Below are positions 7,698-17,902 of a stretch of 64,000 nt of DNA, one piece after another. The translations under genes and the position numbers were made by a program. Below the pieces are notes generated by a model. That model did no database searches, was not told where the DNA came from, and worked only from the letters and a program-made list of their open reading frames with translations. The stretch comes from an archaeon (GTDB lineage: Archaea > Thermoproteota > Nitrososphaeria > Nitrososphaerales > Gagatemarchaeaceae), in contig JAKAOG010000002.1 in NCBI GenBank assembly GCA_021823325.1, positions 1 to 64,000 on the forward strand, in the 5' to 3' direction. Every line of letters starts with the position of its first letter. Position 1 is the first letter of the stretch.

Positions 7698-9610
7698 GGC
7701 GGGATGCCTACCTTCCGGCAGAAGTCGGCGAAGCGCGGGTCCCTGTGCAGGGCCCCGAGGAACGGGTCTGACTTCACGAGGAACGGCCACGCGTGTATGT
7801 CGGCGAGCTGGTCAAGCGCGGCGAAAGCCTCGTCGAGGTCCCCGAGCGCGGTCCTCACGAGGAGCGTCGTCCCGAGCTTCACGGTCTGGTCGTTCGCCGG
7901 AGCGCTGTTGAGCACCTCGATGGCCTTCTCGCGCTCCCCCTCGAGCGCGTCTATGACCCCGACGTCCAACCGCACCTCGAGGATGTCCGGGCTCTCCGGG
8001 TTCTCCCTGATCGCGGCCTCGACTATCTGTCGAGCGAGCTTGTAGTCCTTCTTCGTGATGTAGCTCCACGCAGTCGCATGGGAGACGTGGAGGTTGTTCG
8101 GATACAGCCTGCGCATCTTCGAGAGGACGTCCATCGCCTCCTCCACCTTTCCGGACACCCTCAGGGTCTCGGCGAGCATCATGCCGGAGAACAGGGAGAC
8201 GGGGTCGAGCGCGTAGGCCTTGCGCTGGGCGGCCAGGGACTCGTCGAGGATGCCGAAAGCGCCTGTGACCTCTCCCAACGAGTGATAGGCGTCGGCGAGG
8301 TTCGGGTTGAGCCTGACCGCGGCCTCCAGCTCAGTCCGGGCGTCCTCGAACTTGTCTAGGGCGAGGTGCACCCCCGCCATCGCGACGTGGGCTTCTGCCG
8401 TGTCCGGCCCGGTCTCAATCGCCTTTCTCGCCGCGGCCTCGGCCTTCTTCATGGCGTCCAGATAGCTCCCGGTGAAGCCCATGTGCCTGTAGCAAAGCGC
8501 GAGCTCCGAGTACGCCCTGGAGAACCCCGGGTCCTTCGCTATCGCAGACTCCAGGAGGGCGGCGACGTCCTTCAGCTGGCTCGGGGCGGCGTCGTTGAAT
8601 ATCTGCTTGGCCCTGAGGAACTCGGTGTATGCCTCGACGTTGTCCGTCAGCCCCGCCTCCTTCGGGGTCTCTTTCGTGATCTTCGACTTCAGCGCTTCGG
8701 CGACCCTCCCCGCGATGTCCGTCTGGATGGCGAAGACGTCGTCCATGTTCCTGTCGTAGCTTTCAGACCAGATGTGCCTGTCCTTCTCGGCGTCGATCAT
8801 CTGCACCGTCACCCTCAGCCTGTTCCCCGCCTTCCGCACGCTCCCCTCGAGGACCGTCCCCGCGTCGAGCTCGGACGATATCTGGCGGATGGGCTTCGGG
8901 GCCTTCTTGTACTGCATCACCGAGGTCCTTGATATCACCTCGGCCCCGTCTATCCTGGAGACGGTCGAGATCAGCTCCTCGGTCAGCCCGTCTGCGAAGA
9001 ACTCGTCCGCCGGGTCGGGGCTCATGTTAGAGAACGGGAGCACCGCCACCCTCCTGCTTTCCGCCGCGGCCGCCGCCAACGGCTTATCCCATGGCATCTG
9101 AACCGAATAAACTTCCACGGGGACAGAGACGTTCTTGAGCTCGACCTCTCCCATGGACGCGAGCGGGAGGTCGAACTTGTTCCTCACCTGGTCGTACACC
9201 TGCCGGGAGATGCTGATGCCTTCGGGCTTGGCCAAGGGCTGTATCCGGGAGGAGATGTTCACCGCGTCCCCGAAGACGTCTCCTTCCTTGTGTATCACGT
9301 CCCCGAGGTGGACCCCTATCCTGAGCCTGAACCTCCCCACTTCTGCGGCCGCCCTGTTGTGATCGTGGAGCTTGGACTGGATCTCGACGGCGCATCTCAG
9401 CGCGTCCAGCGCGCTGTCGAACTCGACCAGGAACGAGTCCCCGATGGACTTCACCTCCCTCCCGTTGAACCCCGCAAAGCACGGCCGGAGGATGGCGTTG
9501 TGGGCGTCGAGGATGGCCATCGCGCGCGGCTCGCTGGCCTGGGTGATGGCGGTGTACCCGACGATGTCGGTGAACATTATAGCCGCAAGTCGCCGTGAGC
9601 TCTCTGGCAT
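7694..9610 (-). CDS. Class III adenylate/guanylate cyclase with TolB-like domain and TPR repeats
   Basis: RRLAAIMFTDIVGYTAIT..KSIGDSFLVEF..IGVHLGDV..GDAVNISSRIQ; then SRRVAVLPFSNMSPDPADEFFADGLTEELI; then TPRs. Confidence 0.9.
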   Translation of the reverse strand: MPESSRRLAAIMFTDIVGYTAITQASEPRAMAILDAHNAILRPCFAGFNGREVKSIGDSFLVEFDSALDALRCAVEIQSKLHDHNRAAAEVGRFRLRIGVHLGDVIHKEGDVFGDAVNISSRIQPLAKPEGISISRQVYDQVRNKFDLPLASMGEVELKNVSVPVEVYSVQMPWDKPLAAAAAESRRVAVLPFSNMSPDPADEFFADGLTEELISTVSRIDGAEVISRTSVMQYKKAPKPIRQISSELDAGTVLEGSVRKAGNRLRVTVQMIDAEKDRHIWSESYDRNMDDVFAIQTDIAGRVAEALKSKITKETPKEAGLTDNVEAYTEFLRAKQIFNDAAPSQLKDVAALLESAIAKDPGFSRAYSELALCYRHMGFTGSYLDAMKKAEAAARKAIETGPDTAEAHVAMAGVHLALDKFEDARTELEAAVRLNPNLADAYHSLGEVTGAFGILDESLAAQRKAYALDPVSLFSGMMLAETLRVSGKVEEAMDVLSKMRRLYPNNLHVSHATAWSYITKKDYKLARQIVEAAIRENPESPDILEVRLDVGVIDALEGEREKAIEVLNSAPANDQTVKLGTTLLVRTALGDLDEAFAALDQLADIHAWPFLVKSDPFLGALHRDPRFADFCRKVGIPP

Positions 9611-9860
9611 CTGCCCCGAAAGACGAATGAGGCGCCCGCCGATATAAACAGGCGCGCGGACGTCGGAGAGAAAATCACACCGGCGCGTACATCAGACCGT
9701 TCGCCGTCACCCGGGGCCGCGCCCTGTGAGACGATTCTCTCGGCAGACAAACGTCAATCCACCTTAAGAGAGGCGCCCCGCCACTCCGTGCGCAACCCCA
9801 AGAGGTCGAACAACTCGATGGACCCCCTTTGCCTTTGCTCGGCTGCCGCTGACACGGCGC

Positions 9861-11258
9861 TTGAAGACGGAGACGACCAGGGCCGCTCCGGACCGGCCTG
9901 GACAGGGTGAGACTCTGCCAGCCGATGCGCCGGCCGTGCAGGAGCAGAGCCTCCGGAGAGAGGCGGGGCTGTTCCAGGTCGTCACGTACGGCGTCGGCAA
10001 CATAATCGGCGCCGGTATCTACGTCCTGGTCGGCGACGCCTCGGGGCTCGCCGGGAACTACGTCTGGCTCGCTTTCCTGGTCGGGGCGGTCGTCGCCCTC
10101 TTCACCGGCCTGTCATATGCCGAGCTCGCCGCCGTGTATCCGAAGGCCGCCTCGGAGTACGTCTTCCTCGGGAAGGCGTACGGCAACAGGACCCTTTCGT
10201 TCCTCACCCAGTGGATGATGCTGGTGACGGAGGTCGTCGCCGCCGCGGCCGTCGCGCTAGGCTTCGCAGGATATCTCTCGACCGTCGTGCAGGTCCCCCT
10301 GATACCGACAGCGGCGGCCCTGCTCGTGGTCGTCACCGTCGTGGCTCTGGCGGGGGTCAGGCAGTCCCTCGTCGTCAACACGGTCCTCAGCCTGGTCGCC
10401 GTCGGCGGCCTTCTGCTTGTCGTCGGAGCGGGCGTCGGGAGGTTCGGCTCGGTCTCCTACACGCAGTCGGCCAACGGGGTCCCGGGGATCCTCGCCGCCA
10501 CGATCCTGGTGTTCTTCGCATACATCGGGTTCGACAACATATCCAACCTCTCGGAGGAGACCAAGCGGCCCGAGAAGACGGTCCCTCGCGGGCTGCTGAT
10601 ATCCCTCTCCCTCTCCACCATCCTGTACATCCTGGTGGGCATCGCGTCCGTGAGCCTGGTCTCCTGGCCTAAGCTCTCCGCCTCGGAGGCTCCGCTCGCG
10701 CTCGCGGTCTCCACCGTCCTGGGCCGGCCGGGGTTCGACGTCCTCACCGTGACGGCGCTCCTGACGACCCTCAACACGGTGCTGGTGCTCCTCATGGTGA
10801 GCTCCAGGATAATCTACGGCCTCGGCCGCGAAGGCGCGCTGCCGAGGGTCCTGGGGAAGGTCGACAAGAGGACGGGCGCGCCGATAGTGGCTTCCGTGTT
10901 CACCCTGGCGGTCGCCCTTGCCGTCCTGCCGCTGGGGCAGATCGGGACTATAGCCAAGGTCACGAGCTTCGGGTCTCTGCTCACCTTCGCCCTCGTGAAC
11001 GTGGCGATGCTTCACCTCAGGCGTGTCGCGCCGCACCTTTCGAGGCCGTTCAGGGTGCCGCTCAGCGTAGGCTGGGTGTCTGTCACGGGCCTGCTCGGCG
11101 TCGTCTCGTGCGTCGTCCTGCTGAGCCAGTTCGACGTTCTGAGCTTCACCCTCGGCATGCTGCTGCCTGTATCGGGGGTCGCCCTGGACGTCTTGATGCG
11201 AGGAAGGGGAGGGCTGACGTCCACGGACCGTTCGCTTCATCAGCCCCACGAGCCTTAG
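9861..11258 (+). CDS. APC-superfamily amino acid permease
   Basis: GVGNIIGAGIYVLVG motif, about 12 TM. Confidence 0.88.
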   Translation: MKTETTRAAPDRPGQGETLPADAPAVQEQSLRREAGLFQVVTYGVGNIIGAGIYVLVGDASGLAGNYVWLAFLVGAVVALFTGLSYAELAAVYPKAASEYVFLGKAYGNRTLSFLTQWMMLVTEVVAAAAVALGFAGYLSTVVQVPLIPTAAALLVVVTVVALAGVRQSLVVNTVLSLVAVGGLLLVVGAGVGRFGSVSYTQSANGVPGILAATILVFFAYIGFDNISNLSEETKRPEKTVPRGLLISLSLSTILYILVGIASVSLVSWPKLSASEAPLALAVSTVLGRPGFDVLTVTALLTTLNTVLVLLMVSSRIIYGLGREGALPRVLGKVDKRTGAPIVASVFTLAVALAVLPLGQIGTIAKVTSFGSLLTFALVNVAMLHLRRVAPHLSRPFRVPLSVGWVSVTGLLGVVSCVVLLSQFDVLSFTLGMLLPVSGVALDVLMRGRGGLTSTDRSLHQPHEP

Positions 11259-11366
11259 GCCGCAGCTGGACGACGGCCCTTGCCGCCGGACCGACCCCGG
11301 ACCAGGCCTCGCAGACCCGAAGCCGCGCATGTTCCGTTTATAGAGCGCCGTTCCCGCGGCGCTACG

Positions 11367-12323
11367 TTGAAGGGTTACTGCATCACCCACAGGAAGGACA
11401 TCGACGGCCTCGCGTCAGGGTCCATCTCGGTCGCCGCGACCGGCGGGGAGCTGGTGCTCTCGGACTACGACGACATGGTGGCTAACCTGCGCAGGGTCCC
11501 CGACGACGCCGACAGGGTGGTGGTGTCAGACCTCGGCTCGGACACGGCCGACTTCCAGGCGTTCCTCGACGAGATGGGGCGGATCGCAAAGCACGCGGAG
11601 GTGACGTACATCGACCATCACTTCATGTCGGAGGGGGCGAAGAAGAAGCTCAGGAAGGCGGGGGTCCGCCTGGTGCACGACGTCCGCGACTGCGCCAGCG
11701 TGCTGACCTACAGGACGTTCAAGGACAGCCTCCCCGAGGGAGCGAGGCTCAACGCGCTCTTCGGCGCGGTCACCGATTACATGGACGACTCGCCGACGGC
11801 GAAGAAGATGATGGAGAAGCAAGACAGACAGTTCGTCCTCCTCGAGGCGACGATGGCCTCTCTCGCCCTGGTGGAGAAGGGGGACGAAGAGGGATATCCT
11901 GAGATGGTCGTCGCCGAGCTCGCCAAGATGAAGCTCCCGCACGACATCCCGGGGGTCCCGGAGGCCGCGGTCAGGCAGCTCGCGAAGCAGGCCGCCCTCG
12001 GAGAGATAGTGAAGAAGGAGGGGACCAAGCTGGGCCGGCTCGCCTACATGGCGACCAAGGAGCACTCGACGGGGAGCGTCGCCAAGCTCCTGATCGGGGC
12101 GTTCGACGTCCCAGTAGGGGTGGCGATGAAGGAGAAGCACGAGGGGTGGTACGAGGTCAGCCTCAGGGGGACGAGCGAGTGCCGGGCGCACCTCGGCCAG
12201 GCCATCGGGAAGATCTCGGGGAGCCTAGGCGGGAGCGGGGGAGGGCACAGGAAGGCCGCCGGGTGCAGGGTGCCGAAGGAGAAGGCCGAGCAGATGCTGA
12301 AGGCCCTTTCAAAGAAGGTCTGA
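11367..12323 (+). CDS. DHH-family phosphoesterase (RecJ-like)
   Basis: THRKDIDGLAS, VVSDLGSD, YIDHH and C-terminal GGSGGGHRKAAG (DHHA1). Confidence 0.88.
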   Translation: MKGYCITHRKDIDGLASGSISVAATGGELVLSDYDDMVANLRRVPDDADRVVVSDLGSDTADFQAFLDEMGRIAKHAEVTYIDHHFMSEGAKKKLRKAGVRLVHDVRDCASVLTYRTFKDSLPEGARLNALFGAVTDYMDDSPTAKKMMEKQDRQFVLLEATMASLALVEKGDEEGYPEMVVAELAKMKLPHDIPGVPEAAVRQLAKQAALGEIVKKEGTKLGRLAYMATKEHSTGSVAKLLIGAFDVPVGVAMKEKHEGWYEVSLRGTSECRAHLGQAIGKISGSLGGSGGGHRKAAGCRVPKEKAEQMLKALSKKV

Positions 12324-12351
12324 GCCCGCACCGCAGGGGTGGTTTTGTGGT

Positions 12352-12579
12352 ATGGATTCGAAGTCCATGTCTAAATACCGAACGGGCGCAGACGGTGCCG
12401 AGGTCCCTATCACGAATCTCGGCCAGCTGCTCGAACAGGAGGGGCAACCATGCTCATACTGCATCGCCGTCTTCATGATGCAGGCTGACGGGGAGGCTCT
12501 GTCGCCTGAGGACCGCGCGGCGTACGGCAACCACCTGGTCTGGGAGCACGGCGCGAGGCCTTACTTCATCGAGCCTTAG
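12352..12579 (+). CDS. Small hypothetical protein
   Basis: ATG ORF filling the gap between genes. Confidence 0.4.
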   Translation: MDSKSMSKYRTGADGAEVPITNLGQLLEQEGQPCSYCIAVFMMQADGEALSPEDRAAYGNHLVWEHGARPYFIEP

Positions 12580-13267
12580 ACGCCCGGCCGTCCTTCACGC
12601 ACTTCACGACTATCGCCCCGCCCATCTGCATCTCGTGTATCGAGGCGTCCCCGAGGACGGCGCCGAGGAGCGCCACCAGCTGGGAGTTGTGCAGCACGAG
12701 GTTGTACGTGTCGTAGAGGGAGGCGTAGCGGAGCCCAGACCTCCCCGTGGAGGCGAGCCCTATCACCCCCGGGACCGTGCGCAGATACATCGCGACCGCG
12801 AGGGCCTTGAACGCCGCGTCCGGCTTGCCAAGGTCGCAGAACGCGAACCGCCCCCTGCGTTTCAGGACCCTGCTGAGCTGTGAAAGCGCGAGCGGGAGGT
12901 CGTGGGCGTCCCTGACCGCGAACCCTGACACGGCGCCGTCGAAGCAGCCGTCCCTGAACGGGAGCATCTCGAAGACCCCCTGGACGGCGTTCTCGAACTT
13001 CGACGCCTTCAGCATCGCCCTCGACGCGTCGACGAGCACCGCCGTCCCTCCTCTGGCGGCGACGACCCTCGACATCGTCCCCGGTCCCGAGCCCAGGTCC
13101 AGTATCAGGTCCCCCCTCTTGACCGCGAAGCCGACGGCCTCGGCCCGCATCCTCTTGTCCTGGTAGAGCGATATCCTCCGAGAGGCGAGCTCGTACGAAG
13201 GGATGATCTCCTGCAGCGAGTTGACCACGTATCCCCACTTCCTCTGGAGCCCCGGCTTCCTGTTCAT
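12566..13267 (-). CDS. Class I SAM methyltransferase (UbiE/MenG-like)
   Basis: ILDLGSGPGTMSRVVA, DASRAMLKASK, FRDGCFDGAVSGFAVRD. Confidence 0.85.
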   Translation of the reverse strand: MNRKPGLQRKWGYVVNSLQEIIPSYELASRRISLYQDKRMRAEAVGFAVKRGDLILDLGSGPGTMSRVVAARGGTAVLVDASRAMLKASKFENAVQGVFEMLPFRDGCFDGAVSGFAVRDAHDLPLALSQLSRVLKRRGRFAFCDLGKPDAAFKALAVAMYLRTVPGVIGLASTGRSGLRYASLYDTYNLVLHNSQLVALLGAVLGDASIHEMQMGGAIVVKCVKDGRASKAR

Positions 13268-13367
13268 CAGAGCGCGAACCGTCCGCCTGCGCTTATCAAC
13301 ATGACGAGAGGGAACCGGTGAAGGCCCTTCCTGACCGGAGGAGGCCGTTCAGCGCTGGAGCGGAGCC

Positions 13368-14228
13368 CTACTCTATCCTGTCGAACGTTTTCATCGCGTT
13401 TGCTATGCTGTTTGCGACGTCGGACGCGGTTATGTGCAGCCCGAGCCGCTTGACCGCCTCGACCCCGGCGGCACCGCAGACGTACGCGGCCGCGCAAGCC
13501 GAGTCGAACGGAGAGACCTTCTTCGCAAGCAGCCCCGCCGTGACCCCCGTGAGCACGTCCCCCGTCCCGCCGACCGTCATGGCCGGCGAGTGCGTCTCGT
13601 TCAGCGCCGTCCTCGCCCCGTCAGAGATGACGTCGGTAGGACCCTTCAGCAGGACGGTGAACCCGCCCTTCCTCGCCTGCTCCGTGACGACCTCCGCCCT
13701 TCCGTCGGTGTCTGCAGGGAGCTTGACACCGAAGAGCCGCTCGAACTCGCCGGCGTGCGGCGTCACGACGGCGCTCGTCCCCCTGATGGATGGGATTATC
13801 TGCGGCCGCAGCGCGTCCGCGTCGACCACCAGAGACCTGCCGTCTCCTTTCATCTGGTTCAGCGCGTTGACGAACATCTCAGGCTTCTGCTCCCCGAGCC
13901 CCGGCCCGACGGCGAACGCGTCCACCTTCGGGACCCACGCCATGAGCTTGGCGACGTTCCCGCGGGTGAGCTTGGAGTCGGGGAGAGGATAGACTATGAA
14001 ATCAGGAGACAGGGACCTGACCGCGCCTGCGATCTGCGCCGGGACGGCGACGTACACCAGGTCCACCCCCGACCGTATCGCCCCCGAAGCGCACAGGAAC
14101 GGCGCCCCGTGGTAGATGCGGCTCCCTCCGACGACGCAGACGGTCCCGTTCATCCTCTTGTGCGCGTCCTTCTTCCTCGGCGGGATCAGCCCCGCGACCG
14201 TGCCTGCGTCTATGACTGTGGGAGACAT
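13368..14228 (-). CDS. nnrD: ADP-dependent NAD(P)H-hydrate dehydratase
   Basis: NGTVCVVGGSRIYHGAP, FAVGPGLGE, TPHAGEFERLFG, VGGTGDVLTG. Confidence 0.9.
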   Translation of the reverse strand: MSPTVIDAGTVAGLIPPRKKDAHKRMNGTVCVVGGSRIYHGAPFLCASGAIRSGVDLVYVAVPAQIAGAVRSLSPDFIVYPLPDSKLTRGNVAKLMAWVPKVDAFAVGPGLGEQKPEMFVNALNQMKGDGRSLVVDADALRPQIIPSIRGTSAVVTPHAGEFERLFGVKLPADTDGRAEVVTEQARKGGFTVLLKGPTDVISDGARTALNETHSPAMTVGGTGDVLTGVTAGLLAKKVSPFDSACAAAYVCGAAGVEAVKRLGLHITASDVANSIANAMKTFDRIE

Positions 14229-14238
14229 CGACCCGCCC

Positions 14239-14994
14239 CTAGTAGTTGTAGCGCCTTTGCTTCTGCTCCAGTATGACGAGGGCCTCGATGGGGCACGTCA
14301 GCCCCAGCCTCCCCTTCATCTTGGCCATCGACTGGTCCACCGCCGCTATGGAGAAGACCCCGACGATCTTCGCCTTCGCCCGCTCGCACATCCTCGTGAG
14401 CGCCTCCAGGGTCGTCCCGGACCTCACAAGGTCGTCGACTATCAGTATGTGCTCCCCCTTCTTGATGGAGGCCTTCGGGAGGTACAGGTATTTCACCGAA
14501 GACGGCGAGTAGACCGCCTTCTGCTCCACGAACTCGTCCACCCCGAGCTCGCGCTCTGACCTCACGACCGCCAGGTTGACGTTGAACTCCCCCGCAACCT
14601 CCGCGGCGAGCGGGACCCCGTCCACCTCCATGGTAAGCACCCTGTCCACCGACATGAGGCTGAACTCGCTGTAGACCACCTTCGCTATCTGACGGAGGAG
14701 CCCGATGTTGTTCACCACCGCGCTGATGTCGTATGACCCGTCAGGCGTGACCTTGACCGAGTCCATGATCATCTTGCGGAGGAGCTTCTCTCTGAACGTC
14801 GCGATGAACTTCTCGGACCTCGTCGAGCTCGGGAGGACGTGCCCCCTGACGTATCTGCTCAGTATCGGCGCCGACAGCCCCAGGACCGCGGACAGCTCCT
14901 TGTAGCTGTAGCTCTTCTTCAGAGTCGCCAGCAGCTCGACGGATGAAATGCGCGTCTTTACGTCCGCGACCCTGCTCAAGCGGTCATCCCACAT
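14239..14994 (-). CDS. HTH-phosphoribosyltransferase regulator (GfcR-like)
   Basis: N-terminal HTH (YSYKELSAVLGLSAPILSRYVRG) fused to PRTase with ILIVDDLVRSGTT. Confidence 0.85.
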   Translation of the reverse strand: MWDDRLSRVADVKTRISSVELLATLKKSYSYKELSAVLGLSAPILSRYVRGHVLPSSTRSEKFIATFREKLLRKMIMDSVKVTPDGSYDISAVVNNIGLLRQIAKVVYSEFSLMSVDRVLTMEVDGVPLAAEVAGEFNVNLAVVRSERELGVDEFVEQKAVYSPSSVKYLYLPKASIKKGEHILIVDDLVRSGTTLEALTRMCERAKAKIVGVFSIAAVDQSMAKMKGRLGLTCPIEALVILEQKQRRYNY

Positions 14995-15044
14995 GCGATG
15001 CAGGCATGTGCTAAATTAGGTTATCCCCGTAGCTGGACTTTGAG

Positions 15045-16409
15045 TCATCTGCCGACAGCGGCCGCCGGACCCTCCGCGGCGCCCGCAGAGACCCTCTGCC
15101 TCGGCCGCCCGTCCAGCATGGAGAGCTCTTTCATCGCGGCGAACGCGAGGCCGGACACCAGGAGCAGGGCGCCTACCACATCATAGACAGGGAGTATCCC
15201 ATATGCCGCGACGAGCAGCCCCCCTGCCACCACCGCAGGCGGCCCCCCGAGGAAGCTGAGGAGCCCGTCTATCGCGAAGTAACGGCCCCGCATCTCTGAC
15301 GGGACGAGGTGCTGCGCGGACGTGAGCCACACGTTGCCCGCGAACCCCGTCCCTATCCCCATCACCAGGTTGGCGACGACGGCGACCTCGGCGTTGGGGA
15401 ACGCCCCCTGCACCATCACCAGCGCGCCTGAGAGGACGCCGTACATGAGGACCCACGCCCTGCCGGCGTATGCGAGCGCGTTCGTCCGCCCGACCGACAG
15501 CGACCCCACCGCCCTGCCGATGACGTACGACGCCAGCACGGCGCCGAAGGTGAGCGCGTCGGCCTTGAGGGCCACGCTGACGTAGACGACGATGAAGTAT
15601 CCGGGGATGGAGGCGAGGAAGTTGAAGACCGCGGCGGAGAGGGAGAGCTGGAAGAGCCCCTTCTGCGTCCACAGCCAACGGAACCCTTCGCGGGTCTGCG
15701 ACCCCATCTTAGGTCGCGGGGCGTCGGCCGCACGCGTCGTCCCGTGCGTCCTGAACCTGAGGAAGAGGAAGGCCGAGAAGCACGCCGCGACGGCGTACCC
15801 CACGGCGCCGTACGCGAAAGCGAACGTCGCGCCGACGAAAGCCACGATGGCGCCTCCGATGAAGTTCGAGGCGGAGCTAGCAAGCATGTAGCTGGAGCGG
15901 GTGAGCCCGTTGGCGTCGGTCACCTCGTCCGGGGCGACGAGGTCCGGGAGGGAAGAGTAGTCGGCTGACCGGTACAGCTCCGTCGCCCCGTTCCAGGCGA
16001 AGACTATCGCCACGACCCCCACCAGGGAGAGTCCGAACGTGGCGGTCATCGTGGCCAGGAGGAAGAGGCTCCCCGCCCTCACCAGGTTGGCGAGCAGGAG
16101 CAGGCGGCGCCTGTCGTGCCTGTCGACCCATACCCCTGCTGGGAGCGAGACCACGACCGCCGCGAGGGTCTGGGACGCCCCCACGACCGTGACCTCGATC
16201 GGCGAGTGGGTGACGGCGAAGACGTACCAGATCACCGCCAGGTTCCCCACCTGCCCGGCCGTGGACGAGGAGACGTTCATCGCGAGGTAGTCCCGGAAGC
16301 TCCTGTTCCTCAGGAACCCCCGGCGCGGCGGGGACGACAAGCGGCAGCCTCGGCCGGAGGCGGCTACTAAACGTAGAAGGGATCGTCTGCCGTTCCGGCG
16401 GTCACTCAA
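15045..16409 (-). CDS. MFS transporter
   Basis: 12-TM pattern, GVWVDRHDRRRLLLLANL motif. Confidence 0.85.
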   Translation of the reverse strand: MSDRRNGRRSLLRLVAASGRGCRLSSPPRRGFLRNRSFRDYLAMNVSSSTAGQVGNLAVIWYVFAVTHSPIEVTVVGASQTLAAVVVSLPAGVWVDRHDRRRLLLLANLVRAGSLFLLATMTATFGLSLVGVVAIVFAWNGATELYRSADYSSLPDLVAPDEVTDANGLTRSSYMLASSASNFIGGAIVAFVGATFAFAYGAVGYAVAACFSAFLFLRFRTHGTTRAADAPRPKMGSQTREGFRWLWTQKGLFQLSLSAAVFNFLASIPGYFIVVYVSVALKADALTFGAVLASYVIGRAVGSLSVGRTNALAYAGRAWVLMYGVLSGALVMVQGAFPNAEVAVVANLVMGIGTGFAGNVWLTSAQHLVPSEMRGRYFAIDGLLSFLGGPPAVVAGGLLVAAYGILPVYDVVGALLLVSGLAFAAMKELSMLDGRPRQRVSAGAAEGPAAAVGR

Positions 16410-16736
16410 CTCAGCGGCCGGGCCTCTGGCGCCTCGCAGGTGCTCCCTGGCGATGAGAGAAGGGGCCGTAACCAGGAAACCAACATGGGCACGACGAACT
16501 CCTGGAAAGGGAATCCCGGCACGCTCCGGCTCGCCGTGGCGGTCTCTTCGATAGCCGCGTAGTCGTGCGGGACGGCACGGACGCCGCCTTCAGGGACAGG
16601 GATGTAGCACTGCCCGTTGCGGCAGAGCTTGAGCTTGTGGTAGACGAGGAGAGGGTCACATTAAGAGAGATGTCGGTAATCGCGGTTTCAGCGAGTGGAA
16701 GCGCGCACCGGTAGACCTGCGGCCACCGCTTTCGTG

Positions 16737-17897
16737 TCAACTGACCGAGGGAATTTCCGGGATAAAATTGAACAGCCCGATTCGAGGATATCCATCACGA
16801 AAATCCAGTTTGGAGACCGAAGCGGGTTCAGGGTAGAAGCACCGCATCTTTCCGTAATCAAAGCCCAAAGTGGAACATATTGCCGCCGCTATGGGATCTC
16901 CATGAGAGACTAGCAGCGCGTTCCCTTTGCATTGCCTCCTGATGGATTCTATCGAGGCGTGCATTCTGGACATTAGATGTGAAAAACTCTCTCCATTGTC
17001 ATACCTTTGACGGTCATAGGGATTACCATATCTCCCCAATACCACGTTCAACTTCATGCCTTCCCAAGAACCTACGTCGGCTCCTGTTAAATCGTCCATC
17101 ACTCTTACCTTGAGCTTATGGGGCTTGGAGATTGTCTCCGCGGTCTCTAGCGCACGTTTCAATGGACTCGAATAGATACACTCGAAGTCCTCGCTTTCGA
17201 GGAACCGAGAGACTCCTCTTGCTTGATCTTTGCCCTTCTGGCTCAGACCAATGTCGTTTCTCCCCCTTAGTCTGCCCTCAACATTCCATTTGCTCAGCCC
17301 GTGTCGAACGAGGAAAAGAGCGTGACGATACTTGATTGGAGCGGGGGCCCTTGGAGCCGGTGCGATAAGATTCTTGGAGGTCAGACAATCCATTATCCTG
17401 TCGACTGAAGATGCCACACTTAGCACCGTTGTCTCAACGGTTACTTCCGGATGAAGGGGAATTTCGTATCTGTCACCCTTACCCGTGAAGTTCTTGACTA
17501 GGCCTCGGTTCGCCTTAGCGTACAGCCCCTTGGGGTCGCGTTGGATACAGACTTCTAGCGGGCAACTAACGTAAACCTCAACAAAGTGCGTGTTTTCGCC
17601 ACGGACGAACTCCCTCGATTTTTCATACGGAGAAACAAAGGAAGCAACAACGTTGATTCCATGCTTGGTCAAAAGCTTGCAGACATGCGAGATGCGTTGA
17701 AGATGCTGGACCCTCGCTGACGGTTCGAACCCGGTATCAAACCCGGGATGCTTCCTGATCTCATCTCCATCCAACATCTCCGTCTTATAGCCGCGGCGAG
17801 CTAGCTCGCGCGCCAAGGCAGCGCCGATCGTGGACTTGCCAGAGCCCGGGAGACCGGTCAGCCATACGACAAAACCCTCCTTGGCTTGGTCCACCAA
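16737..17897 (-). CDS. Fusion protein: APS-kinase-like domain plus histidine phosphatase
   Basis: WLTGLPGSGKSTIGAALA, MLDGDEIR, FVEVYVSCPLEVCIQRDPKGLYAKA; then LVRHGLSKWNVEGRLRGRNDIGLSQKG, SSPLKRALETAE, VSHGDPI. Start moved to TTG just after the upstream stop. Confidence 0.85.
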   Translation of the reverse strand: MVDQAKEGFVVWLTGLPGSGKSTIGAALARELARRGYKTEMLDGDEIRKHPGFDTGFEPSARVQHLQRISHVCKLLTKHGINVVASFVSPYEKSREFVRGENTHFVEVYVSCPLEVCIQRDPKGLYAKANRGLVKNFTGKGDRYEIPLHPEVTVETTVLSVASSVDRIMDCLTSKNLIAPAPRAPAPIKYRHALFLVRHGLSKWNVEGRLRGRNDIGLSQKGKDQARGVSRFLESEDFECIYSSPLKRALETAETISKPHKLKVRVMDDLTGADVGSWEGMKLNVVLGRYGNPYDRQRYDNGESFSHLMSRMHASIESIRRQCKGNALLVSHGDPIAAAICSTLGFDYGKMRCFYPEPASVSKLDFRDGYPRIGLFNFIPEIPSVS

Positions 17898-17902
17898 TCC
17901 AC

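Noticed and set aside
12352-12372. T-arm-like ATGGA-TTCGAAG-TCCAT suggesting a tRNA
   Set aside because: No matching acceptor, D-arm or anticodon arm upstream; it is the start of a small ORF.
16411-16740. 109-aa ORF and an alternative frame (LLVYHKLKLCRNGQCYIPVPEGGVRAVPHDY...) next to the low-GC island
   Set aside because: The alternative frame looks protein-like but has no start codon and no family I recognise; insufficient support.
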